A stretch of 64,000 nucleotides of DNA from Sphagnum compactum (Eukaryota > Bryophyta > Sphagnopsida > Sphagnales): positions 8,070,515 to 8,134,514 of the forward strand of contig OZ234499.1 of the NCBI GenBank assembly GCA_965153455.1. The letters are read 5' to 3'. Numbering within the stretch: the first letter of the stretch is position 1; each line of letters opens with the position of its first letter. The translations under genes were made by a program, and so were the position numbers. This document shows, in pieces, positions 1-12,750 of this stretch. The notes beneath the pieces were generated by a model that was not told where the DNA came from, made no database searches, and saw only the letters and a program-made list of their open reading frames with translations.

Positions 1-3000
1 ATTCCCAAAAAATGCCAATAAACCCGAAGCAACACCAAAACAGCAGCGCCCCCCTTTCTTCTTATATTTTTCCCTTCCTCTCCTCTCTGTGCACCACAAA
101 CATTTAGAACAAGGAGTGCGATATAAGTAAGAAGAGCTCAGAGCTCCAAAATTAGATTCGCGACATAAAATAATAATATCCAAAGGTTCTTCGACTTTAC
201 AATATCTCAATTCGCCGCGCAAAACCAAGAACTGTAGATGATGATGCTACTCAGATATGCGAAGCGAAACAACAATTCCGATTTTCCACTGCAAATTGGT
301 CCAGTTTTCGAGTGCAAATGATTGGAAACCGAAATCGATTCGCCGGTTTTCTGCCCGGAAATCCATCTCGTCTGCTTCCGCGTATTTGCAAGAATGCTAC
401 GAGTCTTATAACCGTCCCCCATTCGATGCTTGCATTTCCCAAAAGCGTCGACTGCCTGATATTATACCTACCCGCATCTATTGATATCCGTATCTACTGG
501 TATCCTCCTCGGAGAACACTTGATCGACAGGATATCTGTCGTTCTACCGTCGTAGATTGATGTCCTTCTCAGACCCTCCATGATCAGGCGATAGATATCC
601 TTGTAAAAAGGCTTAGGAGTCTTTTGTAACCGTCGGATCCAAGTCATGCTCCCCCTTTTCCAAAAGAGGTGAGGTGCATAATAATATCCGTCAATATTGA
701 TATCCGTCTCAGCTCGGTTTCATGGGAAACATGTTATCCTTGTATCCGGTTTAAAATAATTCATCCGCTGCAATAGTGAACCAGCACCCACCAGTGCACC
801 AGTTGGCCGTTCTATCCATTGGATGGGGCCTTCTTTCTCATCCTGTACCTGTCCCCCAGGCTAAACACACTTGGCTAGTGGAGATATTCTATTTAAAACT
901 CTTATTTAATTGTAACCTTTTTTTTACTCTTATTAATTTTTATTAATTTTTTTTTTTCACTCTTTCCTATTATCCTTGCTAGTTACCTATTACTAACTAC
1001 TTAGTGACTACCAACCTACTACCTATTGAGTAGGTACCTACTTGAATTAACTTACCTAGCTAGGCCTTCTACTCACTATCATGACCCTATCTATATAGGC
1101 CCATCTACTTACCTACCTATAACCCCCATAAACTTATTAAACTTATTTATGTGAAAAGATTAGATGTTATCATGACCACATGCAAATATTGCAAAAAGCC
1201 ATATATTGCAAATTTGCATTTGGCATACATTACAAAATTATCAACCCCTATTTAAAATAGGGGTTTAAATGAAGGATGAATTGCAACACCCAATCTATTT
1301 ATGTTATTGAAAACTCTAATCACAGATAGCATAATGCTTTAAATGATTGTAGCGCTTTCATGTAATATTAAAAACTTAAATCAACAATGGGAAAATGCTT
1401 AGCAATGCAATGTTTTCATTATTAAGTCAAATTTTCAAGATTTTTTTTATTGCAAGGCTTTTTGTATCGTTGTGGTTTTAAATTCTTCTAGTATATTATT
1501 ATTATTATTATTATTATCCTCTTCTTGTTCTTCTTCTTTCATTAGATTCAATAGATGCCATTTCAATGTAAAAATGGAAATGGATATAGATATTGTTAAA
1601 TTAGCCCAAATAAATAATGCATTTTGGTGACTCACATGTGGGTATTCCAAGTTTGGAGGTGGAACTTTGTTGTTCACACCATGGAGTTTTGCCATGGAGC
1701 TGGTTGAGCAACATGACAACAATAGAAACACACACAAAAAAATGAAATAAAAATGAGTAGCAAAGCAACAAAAAAAAAACAATAAAAGTGGATACAAAGA
1801 GGGAAGGAGAGAGAATGAGAAAGAAAAGAAACAAAGGGAGGAAAATGGGGGAAAATAACTTCACCTACCTCACTTTATTGGAGCTACAAGACACTCCTCC
1901 TCCCCCCTCTCCTCCACAAGTCTCAATGAGGCTCCTCCTACTTGAGCTTGAAGTTTCACAACAATGGTAGCAACAAGAAAGAAAGGGGAGAGGTCGTGAT
2001 GGCAATATCCAAAAAGAGAGGAATAGGAGAGGGGATTGAAGGAGGGTAGTAGTTAGGAGGGGAGAGGGTTTAGGAACTAACCAAGTTGTGGTGTTGTGGA
2101 GTTGTGGTTGCAATCATCCAAGAATGGCCAAAACGGTTTCATCCTTGACTAATGTGCTAGTTCACATGGGTCCCAAAATAAAGGACCTATTATTGATACC
2201 ATGATTGGCACTATTTATTGAAATGTTTTTAAAAATTGGAGGAATTGTGATCTTGTAACCTAAATTGAAATATTTACATAAATTTAAGCTAATGAATGTT
2301 TATAAATTTAGGGTTAAATGTGTTTATATGACGTGTTGAACATGTGAATAATATTCTATCACAATTTGTCATGTACTATGGAACGGACTTGTTCCACCTA
2401 GGAATATGGCAAGCCTATAGGGCAAGCAACTATTCCATTAGGCGATAACAAGTTTTGTCAAGGCATATTTGACAAAATAACCAAAATTTAAGCTAATGAT
2501 TTAAATTTCAAGTGCATATCTCAATCATGAATTCATTAAAATTGACATTGCCAACTAATGAAGTGCAGTCAACATTTAATTGCATTCCCATCTAGGAAAA
2601 AGGTTATTATAGTGCTTAAAAAGGACACACATTTTGGTTATGAAGAAATAATATTAGTGTTGTGTGGTTTTTTTTTTTTTTTTTAAACCATGAATTTTAG
2701 TTTTTTTAAAATTTCACGATCAAATAACCAATGGTTTCAATTTTCACACAAAAATCAAAATAAAAAAACCTATTCAATTTTAGTTTGTCCAATTTTTAAT
2801 AGTGAAGGTTCTTCACAAGTTTGGTTATCTTTAAATCGAAAAGCCTTACAAGTATATATGTAATAATTCTCTGCCTTAAAAAGTCTTGCCATCTTACAAA
2901 TTTGGGTAGTTATTAATGGGTTTTTGAGTTATTTGAAAATTTTGAACATTTTTTTCTAAGTTTTTTGGAAGGGAATTTTTCTTTCTTTGAAGGGTGGAAG

Positions 3001-6000
3001 GAAGAGGTTGAAAAAAAAAGTTCAACAACATTGCATAACGTAAGTGGAAAAGGCCTAAAAAAAAAACTTTAGAACATCACATAATGTAAGGCCTCCTTTG
3101 CATGCAAACCACATTATGATGTGAGTAGATGCAAATACAACCAATTTACAATGTTCAAATTCTACATATATAGTTAGGAATTTCATTATTTTTTTGAATT
3201 TTTTTGTAGAAGACTTAGAGAAGTTTGAAAGATGGGTGTGAAGTAAACAATAATCAATGTGATTGAGATGCAAGAAAAGGTAGCAAATGTTCGCATTAAG
3301 TGTTTCTATTGATAGAAGGATAAGTTAGGAAACACAAATATTACAAAATGAAAGGACAAGGAATTTGAGGAGGGTGCATCATGAAACAACAAACAAGGCT
3401 TTAAAATCATCCATTTTTTCACACATAAGAAACAAAGATTTGAACACATTGGATCACAAAAGCCAAGTTTTGTTGTGTGAGTTTTTTTTTTGTTTTGTCA
3501 TTTTTTCATAGTTGCAATATTCATGATACTTCATTTGAAGTTAGAAATAGCTCCAAAAATTTAAGGACTTTGATTCCAATTATTTGTTCTTGATCTTTGA
3601 TGCCACGCCCAACTACTTTTCTGGAGAACCTAACATTTGATGTCATCACCAATAACAGAACCTAAAAATAATAATTGAAATTACATTCTAAATAACACAC
3701 TAAATGAAAAATAAAAAATTTACCAATCTTCAAAGCTACAAAAATATGTGAATGATTGTTATAGTTGTACACACATTCAAAACACATCAAGGCGTTGGGG
3801 AACAAAAAAAGTCATGAAAACCCTAGACAATGCATAAAAGGAAATTTTACAACACAAGGGAATTTCAACCTTAGATATTTGTTTTCTTGATCATGAACTG
3901 GGGAAAAATGATGAAGTTGAAATTGCAATCCTAACATGAGTGTGAACACATCCACATTTAAGAAAAAAAACCAAAACAACTCAACAAGGAAACATAAAAA
4001 GAAAAGGAAGGATGAGGAGGATTTCAAAAACACCTAGTTTTGCAGATGAGACAAAATAACTAATTGTAATTGCAATTTTTGACTATCTTAAGCTGTGGTC
4101 AAAAGAAAGAAAGCACATGAAGAGTTTTTAGTCTTAGTTCTAAAGGCAAGGTTCTTTGTGTTGTTGGCCACTGCACTAGGGTTCCTTGTGTCTTTAGTTT
4201 TTTATGTTTCTCTCTCTACCAATTAAGTGGGCATTATGTACTTGGGTTGATAATTGATACAGGTTTGTAACATTTTTTCATAATGACTCAACATTGGTAA
4301 TTATTCATTAATGGGTATAAGGTCCAACTTTGAATTGATCATGAGCATTGGGTCAATATTGTGAACTGAGGTTGGCACTTGGCACTTGGCACCACCATCT
4401 ATCTATGAAGCAAAGTAGTTTGTTTTGTTTTATTCGTCATGCTGAAATCTCCCAAACCACGACCCTTCATGATGTGCTCTTGGTATTTTCAGGAAGACCT
4501 TGATTGAGTAAGGGTGCATCAACTTGGTTGAAGACAGTTTGAACATATAGTGTGGGAGCTATTGATTATTGAATCATTTTTTTAAATGAAAAATAACTAA
4601 AATTGAAACTGAAAACTATATTGGAATTTGGGGATTGTTGGAAAGCCTTAGGTGAGTCAAATTCAAACAAATTGCAAAAAATGGGTGTGGAAGGAAAAGT
4701 CATCTGAGCCCTCAATGTGTTCACACTTGGGCCAAGGGCACATGCTACGCTTATCAATGAAAATGATGTTAACAAAATCAAAGCACTTAGGCCTAAAAAT
4801 ATTGCTCATATGCAATTAGCCTTAAAACATTTCAATAATGATTTCATAACTAAAGACAAACAATTTATTTTCAGTGTGAAACATAAATATTTGATACATA
4901 TTACATTAAAAAAAATTTACATCCATGATTAAAAAAAATTCAAGAAACATCAACCATTTGTAAAAAAAAAAAACATTTTTATGGAAGTTGCCATTAAAAT
5001 GCGTTTATTGTGTTGTGTTTAAAACACCTATTCAAATCCTACAAAAATAATACAACATAAAAGTTAGGAAGGCAATTTTACAAGTTTGTACATTGTTTTG
5101 TTTTCAATTTTATTGAAGTAAGATAAAGTGGTGAGCATCCCAAGGTAGATTTAACATCTATTGGTGATAGCTTTAAGAAAATTATCCGAAGTTTTCTCCA
5201 ACAACATCAAAAGTGGTGATAGCCTTATGAGGGCAGTTGAAAAGTGATGACAAATTTTCAAAAAAATCAGATTTTCCTCTTTTTATTTTTGATGATTTTT
5301 TTGTTATAAAATCTAAGCATTTGCTACAAGTGTTTTTCCCTTTGTTTTAGTCATTGTAGTGCAAAAATCCCCAACACAAAAGAATCATTGGTTTGCACCA
5401 CATGTTAACTATTAAGATACTAAAATAATGAGAAACCCATAATATCTCCTTGAAAGTTTTCCATGGATTTCATTATGATTAAGAAAAATATTAAAGCAAC
5501 TCTAAAAATCTCCATGACAGATAAAAAATAGTAATGCTAGTTAATTTAATCCATTACGGACTCAAAAAAAAACATTCATGGATTCAGTTCTCCAAATGTA
5601 GATAAAGAAAATAATAATGGATGTATTACATAGTTTATTGAGGAAATGTGAAGATTCATCTGTTTGTGAACCATGAACTATTGTATGTTCTTTTTAAGAC
5701 TTCTAATTACTATGTGTTACTACATATAACGCATATGAACATGATTACATGTGTATAGTTTGTAATACTCATGGTGCGTTCCAAAAAAGATATTCATATG
5801 AATACCATGTTGAAAGAAAAATACATTTATTGAAAGACATACCAAACTCGCATGAAATTTCACAAAATGTTTATAATACTCCCGTAAGAAAACACACACA
5901 TACACATGTTCAACAACAACTACATTTCCATTGTTCACATTCGAAGAAGCTTCAGTTTCCACAAAAAATACATATCAGATTGAAGAGAAATGAGAGTGGT

Positions 6001-6403
6001 CGTGCACATTGGTCACAAAGTGCCAGACCTTCACCTTTCTCATAACTTGCAGTGACAAGCTGGCCATGACTAACCCAATGACTTCATCAGCTCCCAACTG
6101 TGGGTGTAGATAAGTACTAATAGGATTCGCCAAATTTCAGGCAAACAATTATACAAAATCTGTCTTCTTAGTGTCATCACATTCCAGAAGCAATGTGAAG
6201 ACTCAGTCATAATGTGAGCTAGCTTCAGTTTCAACACAACACTTGAAAATGGTTAACCTAGAATAGTTATGTATGTTCCAAGGTTCATATTTAGCAATTT
6301 ACAACCTATCCTTCCAAACAAGCCCAAAATGGTGATTTGGATCAAATTTCTTAAGTACACTCCGCAACTTAGCAGCAATCAACTGTAAGAGGACCTGACT
6401 TGT
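1..6403. other. Intergenic region, no gene recognised
   Basis: I found no open frame resembling a known protein here. The first 900 bases are less AT-rich and carry several GATATCC motifs, so they could be the flank of a gene beyond the left edge. Bases 950-1130 are rich in TACCTA-type steps, and 1495-1518 is an ATT microsatellite. From 1.4 to 2.1 kb there are only low-complexity frames (poly-Ser, poly-Asn, poly-Leu). From 2.1 to 6.0 kb the DNA is AT-rich with many homopolymer runs. The last few hundred bases before 6404 are the expected 3' untranslated flank of the RNR1 gene. Confidence 0.6.
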
Positions 6404-9400
6404 TTAGCTTCCACATGATATACAATCTTTCTTGTTCTCAAGTGAGCAAATCATCTGCACCATTTTTAGCTCCTGATCTGTTGTCTCTGTTGCAACAGAT
6501 TTCTTCTGCAACGAAGCACAGTTGATTCAGTCCTTCAACCTTAACAGTCTCAGATGTTTTTTCTCTTGAAATGATAAGTGTGAACCTGTGTGCAAGGCAT
6601 GGTCAGACTAGCAATGAATAATTCTTGGCAGTTTTCTTGGCAATATGACATATGGTATCTTAGTTGATGGGGACAGACACCCTTACCTTGATGTCGCTTG
6701 AGTCCACAGTGAACTGAATTGCATCTGCAGCTGCTTGTGATCGCAAGTAGTACATGCCAGTTTTCAGCCCCTGGGGATGCAGTCAAATGATAGTCAGATG
6801 TTGCAAGACTCTTCAAATGATTCCAAAACGAAATCTTCACATGAAAATGAGAGCATACACAATTGCCAACCATATATATTACCTTTGACCACGTATGGAA
6901 ATGAAGGGAAGTGAGTTTTCCAAAGTTGGGTTGGTCCATGTGGATATTCAGACTCTGGCTCTGGTCAATGTAAGCTCCTCGATCAGCAGCCATATCAACG
7001 AGTGACCTTTGCTTGATTTCCCACACAGTCCTGTTAAGTAATCAAGAGGAGTTTTTGACAAGATGTTAAATCAAAATTGAAATGAAAATAAGATTCTTTT
7101 CAAATCCGACCACAGTAAATTAAAATAAAATCACATTTAAAAAGACTTACCTGTAAATGCTCTTGAGCTCTTCAGGGATCCCTTCAATCTTTTGAATGGA
7201 ACCATTATGATATATGACTTGATTTTTCAGCTCTGGAGTCCATAAGCCCATGTTCGTCAGATCACTCAGCAAATGTTTGTTCACCACCACAAATTCACCA
7301 CTGGTCATCACAAGAAGACAGAAGTTAGTATGAAGTCTCATGGAAGCTCAAGTAGCAGAAGGCAACATCTGTGAAATTGAACAACTTTACTGTGACACAG
7401 GCAAAGATGAGAGAACCTCAACACCCGCCGACTGTAAATGTTTGAGGTGTAAGGCTCAAAGCACTCATTGTTGCCCAAAATTTGACTGGTTGATGCTGTT
7501 GGCATAGGAGCCACAAGAAGGGAATTTCTCACACCATTCTTCCTAATCTTTTCTCTTAGTGCGGACCAGTCCCAGAGACTGGAGGGCTCCACATTCCACA
7601 TATCTGGCTGCAAAATACCCTGCAGACAAAAGAAAGAATAATGGGCAATAATACAAAGTAGCATACAGAACCAATAGATTTCTTTTTCATGATCTTCCTT
7701 CCACAAAAGACATAAAAACCATTAAGAATCCTGGGATTGGAGGGAAAACTTGTAAATACCTTGCTAACAGGGCTCCCAGGATAGGTCTCATAGACACCCT
7801 CCTCTGCTGCTAAGTCAGCTGAGGTTCTAAGGGCATGATAATAGATCGTCTCAAATACCTCTTTGTTGAGTTTCTGGGCCTGCAAATTTTGCATTGAAAC
7901 TTTAGAACTGCATATAATAAGCTTTTTACATCCATAGGAGTATACTTCAATGCTCATCTTCATATCAGTTAACTAGTTTTCTCTTTGGCACATTCTCCCA
8001 CCAATGACAATCACCTTGGCAGAGTCGAAAGGCAATCCAAGCAAGATAAAAGCATCAGCTAGACCCTGCACACCAATACCAATGGGTCTGTGGCGAAGAT
8101 TTGAGCGCTTGGCAGTCTCTACTGGGTAATAGTTAACATCAATTATTCTGTTCAGGTTCCGTGTCACCAACTCAGTGATCTGCACAAGTCATCGAAGGCA
8201 TCAGTACAAGCAATTCACAAATCCAAGGACAGAAAGCTTTGGAACATTCTTATCTACAGTGGTCCAATAGAAGTCCTGTACTCAAGACACAAAGCTAAGA
8301 AATCACCTTATAATGACAAATGCATACCTCTCCAAGTTTCTCAAAGTCAAAAAAGCGATTACTGTATCCTTTGCTGCCCATGAGTTTGGTTGGATGAGAT
8401 TCTAAAGGAACTCCCTGTGACATGCCAACTTGAAATCAACCTGGGTACTGAGCTTCAGAATCTTTTACATAATCAGTAGTATTTCTAGAGCAAATGTATG
8501 TATACATCAATAGCAAGCATGTGCTACATACTACAAAAAATTAAAACACTTGGGTATGTGTCAAGAGCAAGCAGCAGGAAACATTACTTCAACATAAAAG
8601 GCCTCACCTTCTCCCGGACAAAGCGTGGGAGAGCGATGGAGGCAAGGTTGCATACTGCTGTTTCCTCTGGGCTAGAAAATTCCACAATCTCCGTGCACAA
8701 ATTAGAAGACTTGATAGTACCAAGGTTCTGTTGATTGCTTTTCCTGTTGCATGCATCCTGGGATCGACACACCCAATCAATAAGGTTGCACAAGTGCCCT
8801 CAAATTCCAAATAACAAAGTATTCAGTTTCTGCATCACCTGGCTGTTGCCACTTCAAATAACCAGGTGAGCATGATATTCATGCAATTCAAAAAAGATGC
8901 TGCATACCTTGAACAGCATGTAGGGATTTCCAGTCTCAATTTGAGCCTCCAATACTGCAAACCATAACTTTTGAGCTTCAACCACCCTCTTGGCCTTACC
9001 CTGTGTACAAGGTACAACTGGTCAGATACCTCTGAAAGGAACATTTCAGTCCCATAATCCAGAAACCCTGAATGCAAGGCATCTCATTCAGGCTCAGAGA
9101 GAGATTGCACCTCATTCTCATACTTGACATAGAGGTTCTCAAATTCGTCACCCCAACAGTCTGCCAACCCCCGAGCTTCATTGGGACAGAAGAGAGACCA
9201 TGTACCATTCTCTTGGACTCGCTTCATAAAGAGGTCAGGAATCCAAAGTCCATAGAACAAGTCCCGCGCCCTACTCTCCTCCTGCAAAACATGTACTACT
9301 CAGAAGTCACGAAAAAATAAATGTTGAACAACCATATGATTACAGATGCACAATTAGGGAGAATGCAAAATCCATGATACATTACCTTGCCATGGTTCTT

Positions 9401-11173
9401 CCTGAGCTCCAACCAATCAAAGATATCAGCATGCCAAGGCTCCAAGTACACTGCAAATGCACCTGCACTTACACCAATAATACTGACCGCATTCAATACT
9501 CAAGAAACAAAACAAAGGCCAGAACTACAGGCTTTGACAACATTAATGCAATGGGATCATGTCATTAAATTCAACTTAATGCAAAAGTCAACAAATCTCA
9601 CCCTTCCTCTTGCCACCACCTTGGTCAACATAGCGAGCTGTGTCATTGAACACTCGAAGCATTGGGATGATACCATTGGATGTGCCATTTGTTCCACAGA
9701 TGTAGCTGTTTGTGGCACGGATGCAGTGTGCTGATAACCCAATGCCCCCAGCAGACTTACTGATAACTGCACATTCTTTAAGTGTATCATATATGCCCTC
9801 AATGCTGTCCTCTTTCATGCAAACCAGAAAACAGCTGCTGAGCTGCAGAGGCCAAAGACAGGTGTATTTAGATACATATAAGTTCAGATTGGGAGCAAAT
9901 CCATGTGAATGGAGATTAGAGGAAATGGATCCAACCTGAGGCCTTGCAGTTCCAGCATTGAAGAGCGTAGGTGACGCATGAGTGAACCAGCGCTGGGACA
10001 TAGTATGGTAAGTTTTAAGAGCAGCTTCGATATCATCTTTGTGGATGCCAATAGACACACGCATCAGCATGTGCTGAGGTCTTTCCACAACTTGTCCATT
10101 GACTTTGAGAAGGTAAGACCGCTCCAAGGTTTTGAAACCAAAGTAATCATAATCAAAGTCCCTATCATAGATTATTTCACTGTCCAGCCGTGCTGCATTC
10201 GGAGAAAAAAGATGCAAGAATTTTTTTTAGATGTCATATGCTCAAACTGGTCTCACACATTTTCTCACTTCTGAAATCCATGCAAAAGACATCCAGACTC
10301 ATGGGACACATCCTTGTAATGCATCCTGATAGTACAAACCACAAAAGCTGCAGATGTCTAAATGCAGTCCCTGATTGATTTTGATAGTGTCACACCTGAA
10401 TTTAACAGTTAAATCTAAGCTCAGCTCTTTTACAAAGAGTCACAGAACTAAATAATTTCCATACCTTCATGATCACCTCATAAACATCATCGGCATAGAG
10501 TGGCGCTTTCAGATTTGACTCGCCATTCACATGGAAGTACATTTCCTTGACTCTGAAGAAACAGAGGAACCATAATTCAGTACAAGAGCACCTGCCTCTC
10601 TTAAAGTGTTGAAATACTCCGGTTAACATACATAGAACGAGAATGCATCAAATAAGCACAGCTTTAGTCAAGCATTCGATAACACGGAGAGCTGCAAAGA
10701 CGTGGGACAGAACGCATACGTCTCAGAGAAAGACTTCTTGGTGTTTTTGTGGAGATTAGACACAGCGATCCTAGCTGCAAGCTGCACGCACACCAGGAGA
10801 ATTGGTTGAAGGTAAAGCACTAAGCAAGCAGCACATAGCGACCCCAAAAAAAGAGACGACACTAAACAACCAGAAGCGGGAGAGATGAGAAGCTAGAGTC
10901 AGGAAGAAAAAAAAGCAGGAAAAAAAAAGGAGGGGGAGAAATTACGATTGCATAATCCGGATGGTTTGTGGTCATGGCCGCTGCAGTCTCGGCAGCGAGT
11001 TCGTCGAGCTGGCTGGTGGTGACGCCCTTGTAAACCCCCATGCAGACTTTCTGAGCAACGAGCACCGGATCACAATGCTCCGGGTTCAAGCCATAGCTCA
11101 GTTTCTTGAGCCGTGCCGTGATCTTATCAAAATGAACGGACTCCTGCTTGCCATCTCGCTTAATGACATACAT
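6404..11173 (-). CDS. RNR1: Ribonucleoside-diphosphate reductase large subunit (class Ia R1), 17 exons
   Basis: Reduces NDPs to dNDPs with the R2 subunit; cytosolic. Exons read from the sequence: 11173-10946, 10781-10720, 10552-10465, 10199-9936, 9842-9602, 9462-9386, 9281-9111, 9000-8908, 8757-8608, 8414-8328, 8179-8015, 7879-7760, 7619-7417, 7300-7151, 7030-6883, 6770-6687, 6505-6404 (stop TAA). They give 810 residues, close to the usual plant length of about 815. An ATP-cone fills roughly residues 1-90. Catalytic residues fall where expected: C218 in SSCFLVCM, N427/C429/E431 in NLCTE, C444 in AVCNLAS, tyrosine pair Y756-Y757 in GMYYLRS, and the C-terminal redox pair C805/C808 in CISCGS. 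Every junction is GT-AG and phase-consistent except the exon 4 acceptor, which reads CCG before AAT (see findings). The start is the conserved MYVIKRDG; a CT/GA tract lies just upstream. Confidence 0.96.
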
Positions 11174-11195
11174 GTTGCAACTCTTCTTTAGGCTT

Positions 11196-11199
<4 letters not shown>

Positions 11200-11226
<27 letters not shown>

Positions 11227-11227
11227 T
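11200..11227. repeat. (CT)n/(GA)n microsatellite in the RNR1 5' flank
   Basis: An uninterrupted CT run lies 27 bases upstream of the RNR1 start codon and reads as GA on the coding strand. It is probably inside the 5' untranslated region. GA/CT tracts close to start codons are common in plant genes and can act as GAGA-type elements. Here only the position supports a regulatory role. Confidence 0.8.
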
Positions 11228-11410
11228 CCTCCCTTCCCCTCCCTTCTTGTACTCTCCACAAAACCAACAGCAAAAAAGTAAAAATGAAACAAAACAAAAG
11301 GATCTCAACGGGGACTGGAAGAAGAACGATATTGATTCTTGAGAATCAATGTGAGAGACAACAGACGAACAACATGAGCTCGTCTGCTGGCGAAAGGAGT
11401 TCGAAGGAGA

Positions 11411-11482
11411 TGGCGCCCGCACGCTGGGGTTCCCGCGCTGCTAAACCGCAGCTGCAAAAAAACCCCCGCCTTCCTTTCCCGC
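11411..11482. promoter_or_regulatory. Cluster of E2F-like sites upstream of RNR1
   Basis: Three motifs fit or nearly fit the E2F/DP consensus TTTSSCGS: TGGCGCCC at 11411-11418, GTTCCCGC at 11429-11436 and a perfect TTTCCCGC at 11475-11482. They sit about 240-310 bases upstream of the RNR1 start. Plant RNR genes are known S-phase genes under E2F control, so the cluster probably gives cell-cycle regulation. The motifs are seen directly; the function is inferred. Confidence 0.6.
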
Positions 11483-11652
11483 GTATTTTGTCTGCAAAGA
11501 GCATTACGCCAGGGTGGAACCGTCTTCCTCCCCGTTTTTCATCGGCAGATTCCTGCGAACGCAGAATGTCCTCACCGTTGGTTGTCGTTCGTTCGTCGCT
11601 TTTTGTGGCTCTCTCGTGGACAGACATGTCCTTGGTCGAGAATCCGTGGATC

Positions 11653-11823
11653 TTTGAGCAGCTGAAAGAGTTTTGGATACACGGAGTGACATAGTTTGAT
11701 GGAGAATTTGTGGATCTTTGAACAGGTTGAAGAATTTTTGGATACTCGGATTGAGTGAGTTGTTTGATGGAGAATTTTGGACCTTTGTAGCTGAAGAATT
11801 TTGGATTCGCGGATTCAACGGTT
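11653..11823. repeat. Imperfect tandem repeat, about 65 bp, 2.6 copies
   Basis: Copies are 11653-11716 (64 bp), 11717-11783 (67 bp) and a partial at 11784-11823. Shared words are TTTGA(G/A)CAG, GAATTTTGGAT and TTTGATGGAGAATTT. The array lies upstream of the RNR1 promoter. Plus-strand frames run through parts of it but resemble no protein I know. Confidence 0.8.
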
Positions 11824-12489
11824 TGACGCCAGCAGCATCTATGGATCTTTCAGTAGCGGAAGCAGGTTGCAAAGTCTGTCTTTCTTCATTGGATTTTGGT
11901 ACTCCTCCTTGTTTCAATTGTTTCAAGAAGGAACAACAAGATCAGACAACTTGGGATCAGGGTACTTACAGGATTGAGAACATCAAATTGGCACAGAGCT
12001 GGTGTGCCAGAGAGCAGCACTCTTTCGGCTCTCGCGAGGAGGGCGGGGTCTTCCCTCAAGATGATTTGTGCACTGGGAACCTTCAATCTTGTGTCAGAAA
12101 TTGAGAGTCATCCTTGTTTCTCCTTGTGCAACCAAGGTATAAAAATCTCGTGTTGTTTGTGACTTGGTAGCAAAATTCTTCATCATCATGGCATTTGTAT
12201 AGACTATAGCCTTAGTAAACATACAAGCACATTTGATCAAGGGGGTGTGATCAAGGAGCAAGTGGTATGGTGAGTCCTATTCTCAACATCCAGGCATTTG
12301 ATACAAAAGTCCATTTGTGCCATTCTTGTGATACCACCAAATGGTGACAACAAGGTGTTGAGTAGACCTTGTGGTGGGGGACTTGTGCTGAAGAGACCTT
12401 GCTATAGCACCAAATGGTGTCAACAAAGCAATGGGGTTAGCAATACTTGAATGCATTCGACCTTGCACTTTGCTCTTTGTTTGCTACAT

Positions 12490-12750
12490 TCAAATATCCC
12501 TAACTTGTGGGTTTCACCCATCATAAAGCACGAGTGGAATGTTATCATGAACCTAAACCTACCTAAATCGCAAGGTGGAAGAGGAGAAGGTTCTTACACC
12601 CACTCCTTAAGACCAAGAGGAATGTTATGTTACAGTTTCCCACTTTTAAAGGAGTAGATCATCCCTCCAACTCTTAAGGAGTAGGTGTATAAATCCTCCT
12701 CTTTTCTAGGAGTGATATTCATGAATACAAGGTGCCTTTCAAATACATGA
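12490..12750 (+). repeat. Dispersed repeat, copy 1 (partner at 29040-29280)
   Basis: This block and 29040-29280 share, in the same order, ATAAAGCAC, TTATCATGAACC, AAACCTA, GTTCTTACACC, ACTCCT, GGAGTAGG and TTTCTAGGAG, then ATGAATA(C/T)AAGGTG. The copies have diverged by small indels. I see no coding capacity in either. The family is unknown to me. Confidence 0.7.

Noticed and set aside
257-560. Overlapping open frames on both strands near the left edge
   Set aside because: Short, overlapping, without recognisable motifs or exon partners; better explained as the flank of a gene outside the window.
1447-2113. Minus-strand frames rich in Phe, Leu, Ser and an Asn run
   Set aside because: They come from an ATT microsatellite and CT/GA-rich low-complexity DNA; no domain is visible.
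9712-10274. Plus-strand frames across the RNR1 exons
   Set aside because: Antisense shadows of well-supported RNR1 exons.
11284-12104. Plus-strand frames upstream of RNR1 (up to 136 codons)
   Set aside because: They run through the E2F-site region and the 65-bp repeat, have no protein resemblance and change composition midway.
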